From an uncultured Lachnospiraceae bacterium (GTDB lineage Bacteria; Bacillota; Clostridia; Lachnospirales; Lachnospiraceae), in assembly GCA_910579685.1 (NCBI GenBank), contig CAJTVN010000007.1, positions 1 to 64,000 of the forward strand: a DNA stretch of 64,000 bases, given 5' to 3'. Shown one piece after another: positions 17,161-25,834 of this stretch. The notes beneath the pieces are model-generated. The model was not told where the DNA came from. It did not search any database and saw nothing but the letters and a program-made list of their open reading frames with translations. Each line of letters begins with the position of its first letter. Position 1 is the first letter of the stretch. Position numbers and translations under genes: made by a program.

Positions 17161-17772
17161 ATGAATTATGGAGAAATCAAAAAATTTGACATTGCAAACG
17201 GGGAGGGCGTGAGAGTTACCCTGTTTGTGTCGGGCTGTACCCATCACTGTAAAGGCTGTTTTAATCCGGAAACCTGGGATTTTCAGTATGGGGAGCCCTT
17301 TACGCAGGAGACGGCCAGGAAGCTTTTGGAGAGCCTTTCTCCGGAATATATTGCAGGGCTTACGCTGCTTGGAGGCGAGCCCTTTGAGGTGGGCAACCAA
17401 AGGGCGCTGACCCCGTTTTTGAGGAAGATGAAAGAGCTTTATCCCCAAAAGGATATCTGGTGTTATACAGGGTATACGCTGGAGACGGATCTGGTGGGAG
17501 CGGCAAGCGTTCCGTGGGAAAGAAAAGAGGATGGGCGGTTGGAGGATGGTGCGGACTGCGGGCAGGAGCAGTGCATGTATCCGAGGTGTGAATGCACGGA
17601 TGAGATGCTTTCCCTGATTGACGTGTTGGTGGACGGAGAGTTCGTGGAAGAGAAGAAGGATATCAGTCTGGTGTTTCGAGGTTCATCCAATCAGAGGGTG
17701 ATCGATCTGCCGATGACGCGGAAGACGGGAAGGATCTGTCTGTGGGAGAGTAAGGTTGGACAGAAAAGATGA
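17161..17772 (+). CDS. nrdG: Anaerobic ribonucleotide reductase activating protein
   Basis: A radical SAM enzyme that installs the glycyl radical on NrdD. The [4Fe-4S] motif CTHHCKGC is at about residues 26-33, preceded by GEGVRVTLFVSG. TLLGGEPFE is the usual SAM-binding GGE element. At 203 residues it is longer than the ~155-residue E. coli enzyme; a Cys/acid-rich insertion lies around residues 125-155 (DCGQEQCMYPRCECTDEM). Start and preceding stop are directly adjacent. Confidence 0.94.
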   Translation: MNYGEIKKFDIANGEGVRVTLFVSGCTHHCKGCFNPETWDFQYGEPFTQETARKLLESLSPEYIAGLTLLGGEPFEVGNQRALTPFLRKMKELYPQKDIWCYTGYTLETDLVGAASVPWERKEDGRLEDGADCGQEQCMYPRCECTDEMLSLIDVLVDGEFVEEKKDISLVFRGSSNQRVIDLPMTRKTGRICLWESKVGQKR

Positions 17773-17839
17773 AGATACGCTGCCTTGTGGAAAAGATAGA
17801 GGGTGCCTTAGCGGCTGTGAGAAAGAAGGAAGAACTTAG

Positions 17840-18673
17840 ATGAATCGAATTGAAAACGAGACTTTTGACATGGAACGGGCGCTGTACGCAAGCCGCGAAA
17901 TTATCGTGAAGAACTGTAAATTCGACGGGCCTGCGGACGGGGAAAGCGCTTTTAAGGAGAGCCGGGATATACAGGCGCTGTGCTGTTTTTTTAATCTCCG
18001 GTATCCGTTCTGGCATGATCATAACCTGAAAATCGACAATTCAGAAATGACGCAGCTGTGCCGAGCGGCTTTGTGGTATTCGGACCATATCGAAATTACG
18101 GATTCAAAGCTTCACGGAATCAAGGCGCTGCGCGAATGCGCTCATGTGAAAATGAAGGGCTGCGACGTGATCTCCCCGGAGTTCGGGTGGTTTGTCCATA
18201 CGATCCGAATGGAGGACTGCAGCGTGCAGAGTGAGTATTTTATGATGCGCTCCGATCATCTGGATTTTCGGGATGTGCGTCTTAAGGGGAAGTATTCTTT
18301 CCAGTATATTCAGGATTCCGTGTTTGAAAACTGTGATTTCGACACAAAGGATGCTTTCTGGCACGCAAAAAACGTGGTGGTGAAAGACAGCGTGGTGAAG
18401 GGGGAATATCTTGCCTGGTACTGTGAGAATGTGACCTTTGAGAACTGTAAAATTATCGGGACCCAGCCTCTTTGCTATTGTAAGAACCTGAAGCTGATCA
18501 ACTGTGAGATGGAGAAAACGGATCTTTGCTTTGAAAAGTCGCAGGTGGAGGCGACCATAACCACTGCGGTGGAGAGTATCAAGAATCCGCTGGCAGGGCA
18601 TATTTATGCACCCTCCGTGGGAGAGATCATCCGGGATGACGAGAATTCCCGGGGAGAGATCCTGTGCGGGTGA
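17840..18673 (+). CDS. DUF3737 family right-handed beta-helix protein
   Basis: A 277-residue cytoplasmic protein made of repeated short strands of the type 'VxNCxFxxxDAFW', for example ENCDFDTKDAFWHAKNVVVK and CENVTFENCKI, with ladders of Cys and Asn. The ending 'GHIYAPSVGEIIRDD' and overall pattern match the DUF3737 family. These proteins look like pentapeptide or parallel beta-helix solenoids, but no function is established to my knowledge. It lies 67 bases after nrdG on the same strand and ends at a strong bidirectional terminator. No catalytic residues are evident. Confidence 0.82.
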   Translation: MNRIENETFDMERALYASREIIVKNCKFDGPADGESAFKESRDIQALCCFFNLRYPFWHDHNLKIDNSEMTQLCRAALWYSDHIEITDSKLHGIKALRECAHVKMKGCDVISPEFGWFVHTIRMEDCSVQSEYFMMRSDHLDFRDVRLKGKYSFQYIQDSVFENCDFDTKDAFWHAKNVVVKDSVVKGEYLAWYCENVTFENCKIIGTQPLCYCKNLKLINCEMEKTDLCFEKSQVEATITTAVESIKNPLAGHIYAPSVGEIIRDDENSRGEILCG

Positions 18674-18693
18674 TTGGCAGGCATTAATACAGC

Positions 18694-18718
18694 GGGCAGG
18701 GAGAAAAGCTCCCTGCCC
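18694..18718. terminator. Bidirectional terminator hairpin
   Basis: GGGCAGGGAG and CTCCCTGCCC form a perfect 10-bp stem with loop AAAAG, placed between the convergent ends of the DUF3737 gene and the zinc alcohol dehydrogenase. The T-tract after it is short (ATTTGT). Confidence 0.8.
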
Positions 18719-18750
18719 ATTTGTATGCCGGACGGCGCACACGGATGAAA

Positions 18751-19827
18751 TCAGAAGGTGATCGCAACCTTGAAATCGCCATATTTTCCGGAGGCATAGT
18801 CAAAGGCGGTCTCCCACTCTTCCAGAGGGAAGGTCCTTGTGACCACACCGTCGGTTTTGAGCGTGCCATTTGCGATGTTTTTAATGACAAAAGGATAGCA
18901 GTAGGGACTTAAGTGGGAGCCGAGCACATCCAGCTCCTTCTTATCCCCGATAATGGACCAGTCCACGGTGGTGGGTTCTCCGAACACGCTGAATTCCACC
19001 ATTCTTCCCAGCTTGCGGATCATCCGAAGCCCCTGAACCACGCTTGAGGGATGTCCGGTCGCCTCGATATAGATGTCACAGCCGTAGCCGTCCGTGAGCT
19101 CGAGGATCTTTGCCACCACGTCCTCTTTTCCGGGATTCATGACAAGGTCGGCGCCGAATTCCTTTGCCTTTTCGAGTCTCTTGTCGATCATATCCAGAAC
19201 GATCAGTTTGGCCGGGTTCTGCATTCTCGCATAAGTGATCATGCCAAGACCCAGGGTTCCGGATCCGGAGATTACCACGATATCCTCGTTGCGGATCTGC
19301 GCCCGGTCAACCGCATGCTTTGCGCATCCATAGGGTTCGATCAGCAGCGCTTTTTCCAGGGGCATGTCGTCCGGAACCTTCGAAATCACCGCGGTCTTGG
19401 AGTATCTCACGTATTCCGCCATTCCTCCGCTGTTCTTTGTCTGGAACCCGAAGATGGAATGGGGCTGGCACATCCAGTATCTTCCGCTCTTGCAGAACTT
19501 GCATTCGCCGCAGGGTACGATCTGATCTGCGGTAATTCTCTCTCCGATTTCAAATCCCTTTACATTTTCCCCCATCTTTGCCACACGGCCCAGAAATTCA
19601 TGTCCGGGGATCACCGGCGGCTCCACCCATGCGGGCTGAACATCGTCGCCCCAATACATGGGTGCGCCGTGATAGCACTTTACATCAGACACGCAGACGC
19701 CGCAGCCCTCTGTCTTGATGATGATGTCGTCAGGACCGCACTCCGGAACGGGATAATTCAGTTCCAGCCTGTAGTCGCCTTTTCCGTATGCCACAAGGGC
19801 TTTCATTGTCTCGGGTACATTTCCCAT
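18751..19827 (-). CDS. Zinc alcohol dehydrogenase, erythritol/L-threitol dehydrogenase-like
   Basis: A 358-residue medium-chain dehydrogenase using NAD(H). It has the catalytic-zinc region GVCVSDVKCYHG and GHEFLGRV. The structural-zinc cluster is CGECKFCKSGRYWMC. The Rossmann motif is GSGTLGLGMI. The N-terminus (VPETMKALVAYGKGDYRLEL), 'IVPCGECKFCKSGRYWMCQP' and the C-terminal 'VDWSIIGDKKELDVLGSHL' closely recall erythritol/L-threitol dehydrogenase (EltD), from memory. The polyol specificity is not proved. The start has a good AGGAGG site. It is divergent from the 20-30 kb catabolic block and could be part of that pathway. Confidence 0.8.
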   Translation of the reverse strand: MGNVPETMKALVAYGKGDYRLELNYPVPECGPDDIIIKTEGCGVCVSDVKCYHGAPMYWGDDVQPAWVEPPVIPGHEFLGRVAKMGENVKGFEIGERITADQIVPCGECKFCKSGRYWMCQPHSIFGFQTKNSGGMAEYVRYSKTAVISKVPDDMPLEKALLIEPYGCAKHAVDRAQIRNEDIVVISGSGTLGLGMITYARMQNPAKLIVLDMIDKRLEKAKEFGADLVMNPGKEDVVAKILELTDGYGCDIYIEATGHPSSVVQGLRMIRKLGRMVEFSVFGEPTTVDWSIIGDKKELDVLGSHLSPYCYPFVIKNIANGTLKTDGVVTRTFPLEEWETAFDYASGKYGDFKVAITF

Positions 19828-19868
19828 TTTACTTCCTCCTTATACAGTTGTCGTAAATCGATAAATTC

Positions 19869-19896
19869 ATTATAAAGCTTTTTTAGGTAAAGTCAA
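19869..19896 (-). promoter_or_regulatory. Promoter of the zinc alcohol dehydrogenase
   Basis: On the minus strand TTGACT (19896-19891) and TATAAT (19874-19869) are separated by 16 bases, about 40 bases upstream of the start codon. The 307-base spacer to the divergent gene also holds the palindrome TGATATAATCA (19908-19918) and two copies of ACTAATAT (near 19917 and 20055), candidate operator parts. Confidence 0.7.
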
Positions 19897-20019
19897 TTCT
19901 TCACACTGATATAATCACTAATATAACTAAAAAATTGCGGGACACAGGTAGAACTGTGTAAAAAACCTCCATTAAATCCGTTAAAACTCACAAAAATATA
20001 AAAGCTTTGACAAAAGTAC

Positions 20020-20048
20020 TTGCTTTTTTTGAAGAAAAGCATTATATT
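20020..20048 (+). promoter_or_regulatory. Putative promoter of the catabolic operon
   Basis: TTGCTT (20020-20025) and TATATT (20043-20048) are 17 bases apart, about 85 bases before the desulfidase-family gene. A TTGACA at 20007 has no well-spaced -10. An AT-rich dyad overlaps the downstream edge (20041-20065). Confidence 0.45.
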
Positions 20049-20133
20049 AATATTACTAATATGATCAGAGATTATATCAATGATAGGAATATTGAGGTGA
20101 GAAGAAAAACGGGAAAGGGACACGGTTATAGAG

Positions 20134-21405
20134 ATGACAGACGAACAGATTATTCAGATTTTAAAGAGGGAGCTTGCCCCGGCCTTGGGATGTACCGAAC
20201 CGGTGGCCATCGCCTATGCGGCGGCGAGAGCCAGGGCGATCCTCGGTGTGGCACCACAAAGGGCACAGATCAATGTAAGCAGGAATATCCTGAAGAATGC
20301 CATGGGTGTGGGGATTCCGGGTACGGACATGGTGGGACTGGAGATGGCGGCAGCCCTTGGTATCATTGGAGGCAATGCTGACAGGGTTCTTGAAGTGCTG
20401 GATGGCGTGACGCAGGAGGAGGTCCGGCTTGCAAAGGAATATGCGAGAAAGAACGTGCGGGTGGCGTTAAAGGACACGCCAAAGAAGCTGTACATAGAAG
20501 TAATTCTCAAGACAGAGAATGATTCATCCTTGGTGGTGATTGAGGACAGGCATACCAATATCACAAAGATGGCTCATGGACTGACGGTTCTCTATGAGAA
20601 TGGAAACTGCGAAGAACTGGCGGACAGGGGCGGAGACAATAAGGGTCTGAACGTGGAACGCATTTACCAGTGCATCACCTCCGTGGATCTGGAGGAACTG
20701 AAATTTCTGGATGAGGCGGTGCGCATGAACTGGGCTGTTTCGCAGGAAGGGCTGAACGGGGAATACGGGCTGAACGTGGGAAGGAACATCATGGGAAGCC
20801 GGGGAAATAAGACTCCGGAGGAGGATATTTCCTCTTATGCGGAGGCAGTGACTGCGGCTGCGGCGGATGCCAGGATGTCCGGATGCACGCTCCCGGTAAT
20901 GACGATCTGCGGAAGCGGGAATCAGGGAATTACGGCCATTCTTCCTGTGGCGGCGGCCATCCGGGCAATCGCGGGAGGAGAGGAGCTGCTTTACCGTTCC
21001 CTGGCCCTTTCCTGTCTTGTCACGATTCATGTGAAGCAGTACATTGGAAAGCTTTCCGCCCTGTGCGGATGCGGCATGGGTTCTTCCATTGGTGTATGCT
21101 GCGCCCTTGTCTATATGCAGGGCGGAGGGCTTGGCCAGATTAAAAGCGCAATCCGGAATATGATCGCAGATGTCTCGGGTATGATCTGTGACGGGGCGAA
21201 GGCGGGCTGCGCACTTAAGATCGGAACCGTTGTCGCCGGAGCGTTCCAGTGTTCCGTACTGGCGCTTAACAATTACAGTGCGGGAGATCTGGACGGCATT
21301 GTCTCGGATGATGTGGAAGATGCGATCCGTAATCTGGGTGAGCTGGGAAACCGGGGAATGGCAGATACGGACAGGGTGATCCTGGATATGATGGTCTGCC
21401 GATAG
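20134..21405 (+). CDS. L-cysteine desulfidase family protein (UPF0597, serine dehydratase alpha-like)
   Basis: A 423-residue member of the CdsB/YhaM group related to the alpha subunit of iron-sulfur L-serine dehydratases. Members split L-cysteine to pyruvate, ammonia and sulfide. Conserved cysteines that could bind a [4Fe-4S] cluster occur in ALGCTEPVA (near residue 19), CGCGMGSSIGVC and MICDGAKAGCALK. TICGSGNQGITAI is the typical central motif. The ATG lies at 20134; the ribosome site is weak. It starts the plus-strand catabolic block. Paralogues are often in sugar or amino-acid gene clusters, so the real substrate may differ. Confidence 0.85.
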   Translation: MTDEQIIQILKRELAPALGCTEPVAIAYAAARARAILGVAPQRAQINVSRNILKNAMGVGIPGTDMVGLEMAAALGIIGGNADRVLEVLDGVTQEEVRLAKEYARKNVRVALKDTPKKLYIEVILKTENDSSLVVIEDRHTNITKMAHGLTVLYENGNCEELADRGGDNKGLNVERIYQCITSVDLEELKFLDEAVRMNWAVSQEGLNGEYGLNVGRNIMGSRGNKTPEEDISSYAEAVTAAAADARMSGCTLPVMTICGSGNQGITAILPVAAAIRAIAGGEELLYRSLALSCLVTIHVKQYIGKLSALCGCGMGSSIGVCCALVYMQGGGLGQIKSAIRNMIADVSGMICDGAKAGCALKIGTVVAGAFQCSVLALNNYSAGDLDGIVSDDVEDAIRNLGELGNRGMADTDRVILDMMVCR

Positions 21406-21484
21406 TCAGTCTATTTCTGTGCGCAAAGAGTCCACAGACGGATTCTTTCAGATAAAGCGAAGAGGAAAAAGGAGGAAACGGCAA

Positions 21485-22462
21485 ATGGATAAGAGAACGA
21501 GGGTTTTAAATGCGATGAACAAAAAAGAGGTGGATCATGTCCCTGTGGGATTCTGGTTCCACTTTGGCGGAGAGGAAGCGGTGGGTGATGCCTGTGTGAA
21601 GGCGCATCTGAATTATTACAGGGAGACGGATCTGGATTTCGTGAAGATCATGTGTGATAATTATTTCCCCTTCCCGCTGCCTGAAATCAAATGCGCTTCG
21701 GACTGGAAAAAGGTAAAACCGCTTGCAGAGGATCATCCCTTTATCCGGGAGCAGGTGGAGAGGGCGAAGGCCATCGTGGAGGCGATCGGATCCGAGCGCT
21801 GCGTGTTTTATAACGTGTTTGCACCCTTCTCATCGCTTCGGTTCGGAGCGGAGGCCCTGGGTCTTTCCGATGCCGACGTGATGGCACATATCAGGGAGGA
21901 TAAAAATGCCGTGATGCAGGCTCTTGACAGGATCGGTCAGTCAAACGCACTGCTGGCGGAGCTTCTCATTACTGAAGCGGGATGTGACGGCGTGTATTAT
22001 TGTGTGCAGGGCGGCGAGTATGACAGATTTACGCCCCAGGAATACCGGGCCCTGATCCGGCCAAGCGATCTGTATGTCCTGGAACATGCCAACCGGTTTT
22101 CGGACAACAATATTATTCATATGTGCGGTTGGGCGGGAAACAGAAACCAGCTGTCCGTCTGGCAGGACTATCCGGCCAAGGTGGTGAACTGGGCGGTTCA
22201 TGTGGAAGGCCTTGACCTTGAGGAAGGCCGTTATTTCATAGGGGGAAGGACTTCTCTCGGCGGGTTCGAGACCCACTGGGACGAGCATACCCAGCAGGGA
22301 ATTCTTTACACAGGAAATAAGCAGGAGCTCCAGGAGTATACCAGGAACATGATTCTGAACCATGGAAAAACCGGACTGATGCTGGGGGGAGACTGCACCA
22401 TAGACGCAAAGCTTAGCTGGGAGAGAATCCGCTGGGTGGTGGAAGCGGCCAGAAGTATGTAG
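21485..22462 (+). CDS. Uroporphyrinogen decarboxylase/MtaA-like family protein
   Basis: A 325-residue TIM-barrel protein of the URO-D superfamily. HMCGWAGN near residue 217 and GGDCTID near residue 305 give a His-X-Cys plus distal Cys pattern. That pattern is the zinc site of cobamide methyltransferases such as MtaA, whereas haem-pathway HemE does not use it. It may therefore be a methyltransferase-type or orphan enzyme. The ATG at 21485 follows GGAGG; an upstream in-frame start at 21419 has no site. There are no haem genes nearby. It lies between the desulfidase-family gene and a sugar transporter, implying a catabolic role of unknown chemistry. Confidence 0.8.
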   Translation: MDKRTRVLNAMNKKEVDHVPVGFWFHFGGEEAVGDACVKAHLNYYRETDLDFVKIMCDNYFPFPLPEIKCASDWKKVKPLAEDHPFIREQVERAKAIVEAIGSERCVFYNVFAPFSSLRFGAEALGLSDADVMAHIREDKNAVMQALDRIGQSNALLAELLITEAGCDGVYYCVQGGEYDRFTPQEYRALIRPSDLYVLEHANRFSDNNIIHMCGWAGNRNQLSVWQDYPAKVVNWAVHVEGLDLEEGRYFIGGRTSLGGFETHWDEHTQQGILYTGNKQELQEYTRNMILNHGKTGLMLGGDCTIDAKLSWERIRWVVEAARSM

Positions 22463-22604
22463 CTGAAATATCTATTTATGCAATATCTCTTTATATCTGA
22501 TACAAAAGAGAAGATTTGTGCGGACAGTCTCTCTTTGTATATAAAAGGAACGGCCCGCCCCAAGGCGGTGCGAAACAAAGCTTTAGAGAAAGGAATGTAA
22601 GATT

Positions 22605-24009
22605 ATGAAAAAGTGGAAGAAATTTGCAGCACTTGGATTAACCGCTGCCATGGTGCTTGGCATGACGGCATGCGGGAATTCATCGGGTTCATCAGAGCGG
22701 TCGTCCGAACCGGCAGAAGAGAGCGCTCCTAAGACGGAGGAAAGCGCACCTGCGCAAAGCAGTACCGGGGGGGGGTGAAACCCAGGAGGCGGCAGGAGAG
22801 GCGCAGGATGAACCGGTTCAGGGAGGCATCGTGTACGAGGGACCGGATTCGCCTGTCACCCTCACCTTCTGGAACGGCTTCACCGGAACCGACGGAGAAG
22901 TGCTGGTAGATATCGTAAACACCTACAACGAGACAAACGGCAAGAACATTACCATTGAGATGGACATTATGCCCTGGGCGACTTTTTATGAGAAGCTTCC
23001 CCCCGCAATCGCGACCAAGACGGCTCCCGACTTTGTGCTGATGCCTACCAGCAGGCTGCGCATGTACGGGAACCAGTCCCTGGCAAGCATGGCGGATTAC
23101 TTTGACTATGCGGGAAGCAACTTTGGGGATTATCAGGAGGGCGTGCTGGATTCCTTCATGCTGGACGGCGAGTATTACAGCGTCCCCATGCAGATCATCT
23201 CCCATTACCTGTTCTGGGACAAGGATCTGTTTGAGGCCAACGGGCTGGATCCCGAGACCCCTCCCGCAACCATGCAAGAGGTGGCTGAGATGGCAGAGAA
23301 GCTGACGGACAAATCCAAGAACCAGTATGGCTTTGCCATGGATTTTGAGGGGACGAACCTGCTCTATCAGTACATGATGTTTGCATTTGGCGACGGCTTT
23401 TTTGACGAGGAGAACGTTGCGATCACTCTGGATACGGAGGACAATCTGAAAGCAATGACCTTTGCGCAGGATATGTGGAATGCGGGCGTCTCTCCGGCTG
23501 ATATCGACGATACGGTGCTCTGCTCCGGACAGGTGGGTATGTTCATCAATGGCTCCTGGATGATCAACGGCCTGCGAAATGCGGGAAGAAACTTTGGCGT
23601 TACGGCGGTTCCTGCCGCCGAGGGAGAAGAGGCAAAGGCTCTGTGCGTTCCCGTTGGATTTGAGATCCCGATCACTACCTCGGAGGAAAACAAGCTTGCG
23701 GCTTATGACTTTATCCGTTACTGGAACAGCACGGAGGTGTGCAAGAAGTGGACACAGAAAAACGGCGTCCCGCCCTATCTGATTTCCGTGGCGGAGGACG
23801 AGGAGATCAAGAACGATCCCGTGGTTCAGGCTCTGGTTCCCAGTCTTTCCTATGCGTATCCCCAGTACCAGAAGATCACGGTGGGCGCAACCATTACGGA
23901 CGACTATATGAGGCCAATGGCAGGGGAAATTCAGAACGGTGCGGATGTGAAGGCAACTTTGGAAAAATATCAGGAAATGGCTGCAAAATTTCTGGAAGAA
24001 AATAAATAA
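22605..24009 (+). pseudogene. Sugar ABC transporter substrate-binding lipoprotein, frameshifted at a G9 tract
   Basis: An extracellular lipoprotein that would capture a sugar or related solute (MalE/UgpB fold). The ATG at 22605 opens a signal peptide with lipobox MTAC (Cys about residue 23). After 57 residues the frame stops at TGA 22776-22778, directly after a run of nine Gs (22767-22775). With eight Gs the frame would continue without interruption into the downstream coding part ending at 24009, giving about 467 residues (FWNGFTGTDGEVLVDIVNTY onward, typical CUT1 binding protein). This is either a real frameshift, a phase-variable tract or a sequencing error. The permease genes downstream are intact. 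Confidence 0.88.
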
Positions 24010-24024
24010 GGCTAAGTAAAAAGG

Positions 24025-24061
24025 ATATGGGGATATACAGTTTTAGCGTATATTCCCATAT
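24025..24061 (+). other. Intercistronic hairpin between binding protein and permeases
   Basis: ATATGGGGATATAC (24025-24038) pairs with GTATATTCCCATAT (24048-24061) over 14 positions with a single G-T wobble and a 9-base loop. It sits 15 bases after the binding-protein stop with no T-run. This is the type of structure that stabilises or partly attenuates transcripts so the binding protein is made in excess over the permeases. Confidence 0.7.
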
Positions 24062-24080
24062 TGCGTAAGCGAGGTGGAAT

Positions 24081-24995
24081 ATGAAAGAATCAAAATTTTC
24101 CAAAGTCAGGGCGTACTGGAACAAGCCCGGCCATGCGGCATACCTGTTTATAGCGCCGGCCATGCTGATCATTTTTTTGTTTGTCGTGGTGCCGCTGATC
24201 AGTTCTTTTGTCATAAGCCTGACAAACATGGATATTTTTATGCGGGATATTAAGTTTATCGGTTTCGAAAACTTTAAGAAGTCCTTTGAAGAGGAGCGGG
24301 TATGGAACGCCTTCAAAAACACGTTTAAATACGTGATCCTGTCCGTACCCATCCAGATCGGCCTTTCGCTCATTCTGGCGTTCTGGTTATTCCGAAGCGA
24401 CAGGTTCAGCAAGCTGATGCGGTCGATCTATTTCATTCCCGTGATCTGTTCCTTTGCCAGTCTGGGTATCATGTTCAAGATGTTTTTCGGATCGGCGGTG
24501 GGATATTTCCCCTATGTCGTCTCTCTCATCACCAAGAACGGGGTTCCCAGCTTCTGGTCGGATGTGAAGTACGCCTTTCCGCTGATTATTTTCATTTCCG
24601 TGTGGAAGAAATTCGGGCAGAGCCTGATTATCCTGGTGGCCGGAATCAACAGCATTTCGGAATCTTATTTTGAGGCGGCCAGGATTGACGGGGCTTCCAG
24701 AAAACAGGTATTCGCCTATGTCACGATTCCCATGCTGTGGCCGACGTTAAGCTTTGTCATTGTGACCACGGTGATCGGGGCCATGCAGGTGTTTGACGTG
24801 GTGTTCGTGACCACGGGAGGCGGCCCGCTGAACTCCACGGAAACCATTGTTCAATATATTTATTCCAGGGGATTCGGAAATTCCTATGATCTGGGCTATG
24901 CGTCCGCACTCAGCGTGGAGCTGTTCTTTGTCATTGCCCTGATCACGGTTCTGACCAGGAAATACACGGATCGAAAGATGGAAGAGAATTCATAG
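24081..24995 (+). CDS. Sugar ABC transporter permease (MalF/UgpA type)
   Basis: A 304-residue inner-membrane subunit with six predicted helices. The EAA loop that contacts the ATPase is EAARIDGASRKQVFAYVTIP near residue 195. The N-terminus 'AYLFIAPAMLIIFLFVVVPL' is typical of CUT1 permeases. It pairs with the next permease and with the frameshifted binding protein upstream. There is no ATPase gene in this operon, so it probably uses a shared MsmX-type ATPase such as the one at 6.5 kb. Confidence 0.92.
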   Translation: MKESKFSKVRAYWNKPGHAAYLFIAPAMLIIFLFVVVPLISSFVISLTNMDIFMRDIKFIGFENFKKSFEEERVWNAFKNTFKYVILSVPIQIGLSLILAFWLFRSDRFSKLMRSIYFIPVICSFASLGIMFKMFFGSAVGYFPYVVSLITKNGVPSFWSDVKYAFPLIIFISVWKKFGQSLIILVAGINSISESYFEAARIDGASRKQVFAYVTIPMLWPTLSFVIVTTVIGAMQVFDVVFVTTGGGPLNSTETIVQYIYSRGFGNSYDLGYASALSVELFFVIALITVLTRKYTDRKMEENS

Positions 24996-25005
24996 GGGGT
25001 AAGGC

Positions 25006-25830
25006 ATGAAAAAAATAAGAATAGCGGATGTTGTGGAAAAAGGCGTATGTCTGTTGGTGATGCTTCTCGTGCTGATTCCCTTTTTCTGGATGGTGAGCAT
25101 GTCCTTTAAGACGGAGGCGGAGATCATGTCCTTTCCTCCCACCTTCTTTCCAAAAGAAATCAGTATGAAGCACATGATTGCCATCTGGAAACGGATCCCT
25201 CTTTTGACATACATAAAGAACACGGTAATTTTTGCGGTGGGGGTCGCCTTTGTCTCCGTCATGATCGATTCTCTGGCGGGCTATGCCTTTGCCAGAATCC
25301 GGTTCCGGGGCAGGGAGACACTCTTTAGCCTGATCCTTCTTACTATGATGGTGCCTTTCCAGATTACCATGATCCCGCTTTATATCGAGACTTTTAAGCT
25401 GGGAATTCTGGATACGTTTGTGGGGCTGATTCTTCCAAGGGCGGCAACGGCATACGGGATTTTCTTCATGAGATCCTTTTTCCTGGGTCTGCCAAAGGAT
25501 CTGGAGGAATCTGCGAGAATAGACGGTCTGCATGAATTCGGCATTTATGTAAGGATCATGCTGCCGCTGTGCAAGCCGGCCTTTATCACGTTGTTTATCT
25601 TTGTTCTGATGGGAAACTGGAATGATCTGCTCTATCCTATGATGATGACGAGCTCCACCAAAATGCGGACTCTTCCAGCGGGTCTTGCCATGTTTGTGGG
25701 AGAGGGGCTGACGGAGGTGGGGCCTTCCATGGCGGGGGCGTTTCTGTCCATGATCCCGTTGTTTGTCCTGTATTGCATGGCGCAGAAATATTTTGTGCAG
25801 GGCATTGCGGTTTCGGGTATGAAGGAGTGA
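25006..25830 (+). CDS. Sugar ABC transporter permease (MalG/UgpE type)
   Basis: A 274-residue second permease subunit with six hydrophobic segments, an EAA loop ESARIDGLHEFGIYVRIMLP and the family N-terminal region LIPFFWMVSMSFKTEAEI. The conserved 'NWNDLLYPMMM' motif near residue 206 corresponds to the MalG 'WNxFLWPLI' region. It starts 10 bases after the first permease with a GGGGG-rich site. An M20 hydrolase follows after 4 bases, so import and hydrolysis are encoded together. Confidence 0.92.
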   Translation: MKKIRIADVVEKGVCLLVMLLVLIPFFWMVSMSFKTEAEIMSFPPTFFPKEISMKHMIAIWKRIPLLTYIKNTVIFAVGVAFVSVMIDSLAGYAFARIRFRGRETLFSLILLTMMVPFQITMIPLYIETFKLGILDTFVGLILPRAATAYGIFFMRSFFLGLPKDLEESARIDGLHEFGIYVRIMLPLCKPAFITLFIFVLMGNWNDLLYPMMMTSSTKMRTLPAGLAMFVGEGLTEVGPSMAGAFLSMIPLFVLYCMAQKYFVQGIAVSGMKE

Positions 25831-25834
25831 GAAT

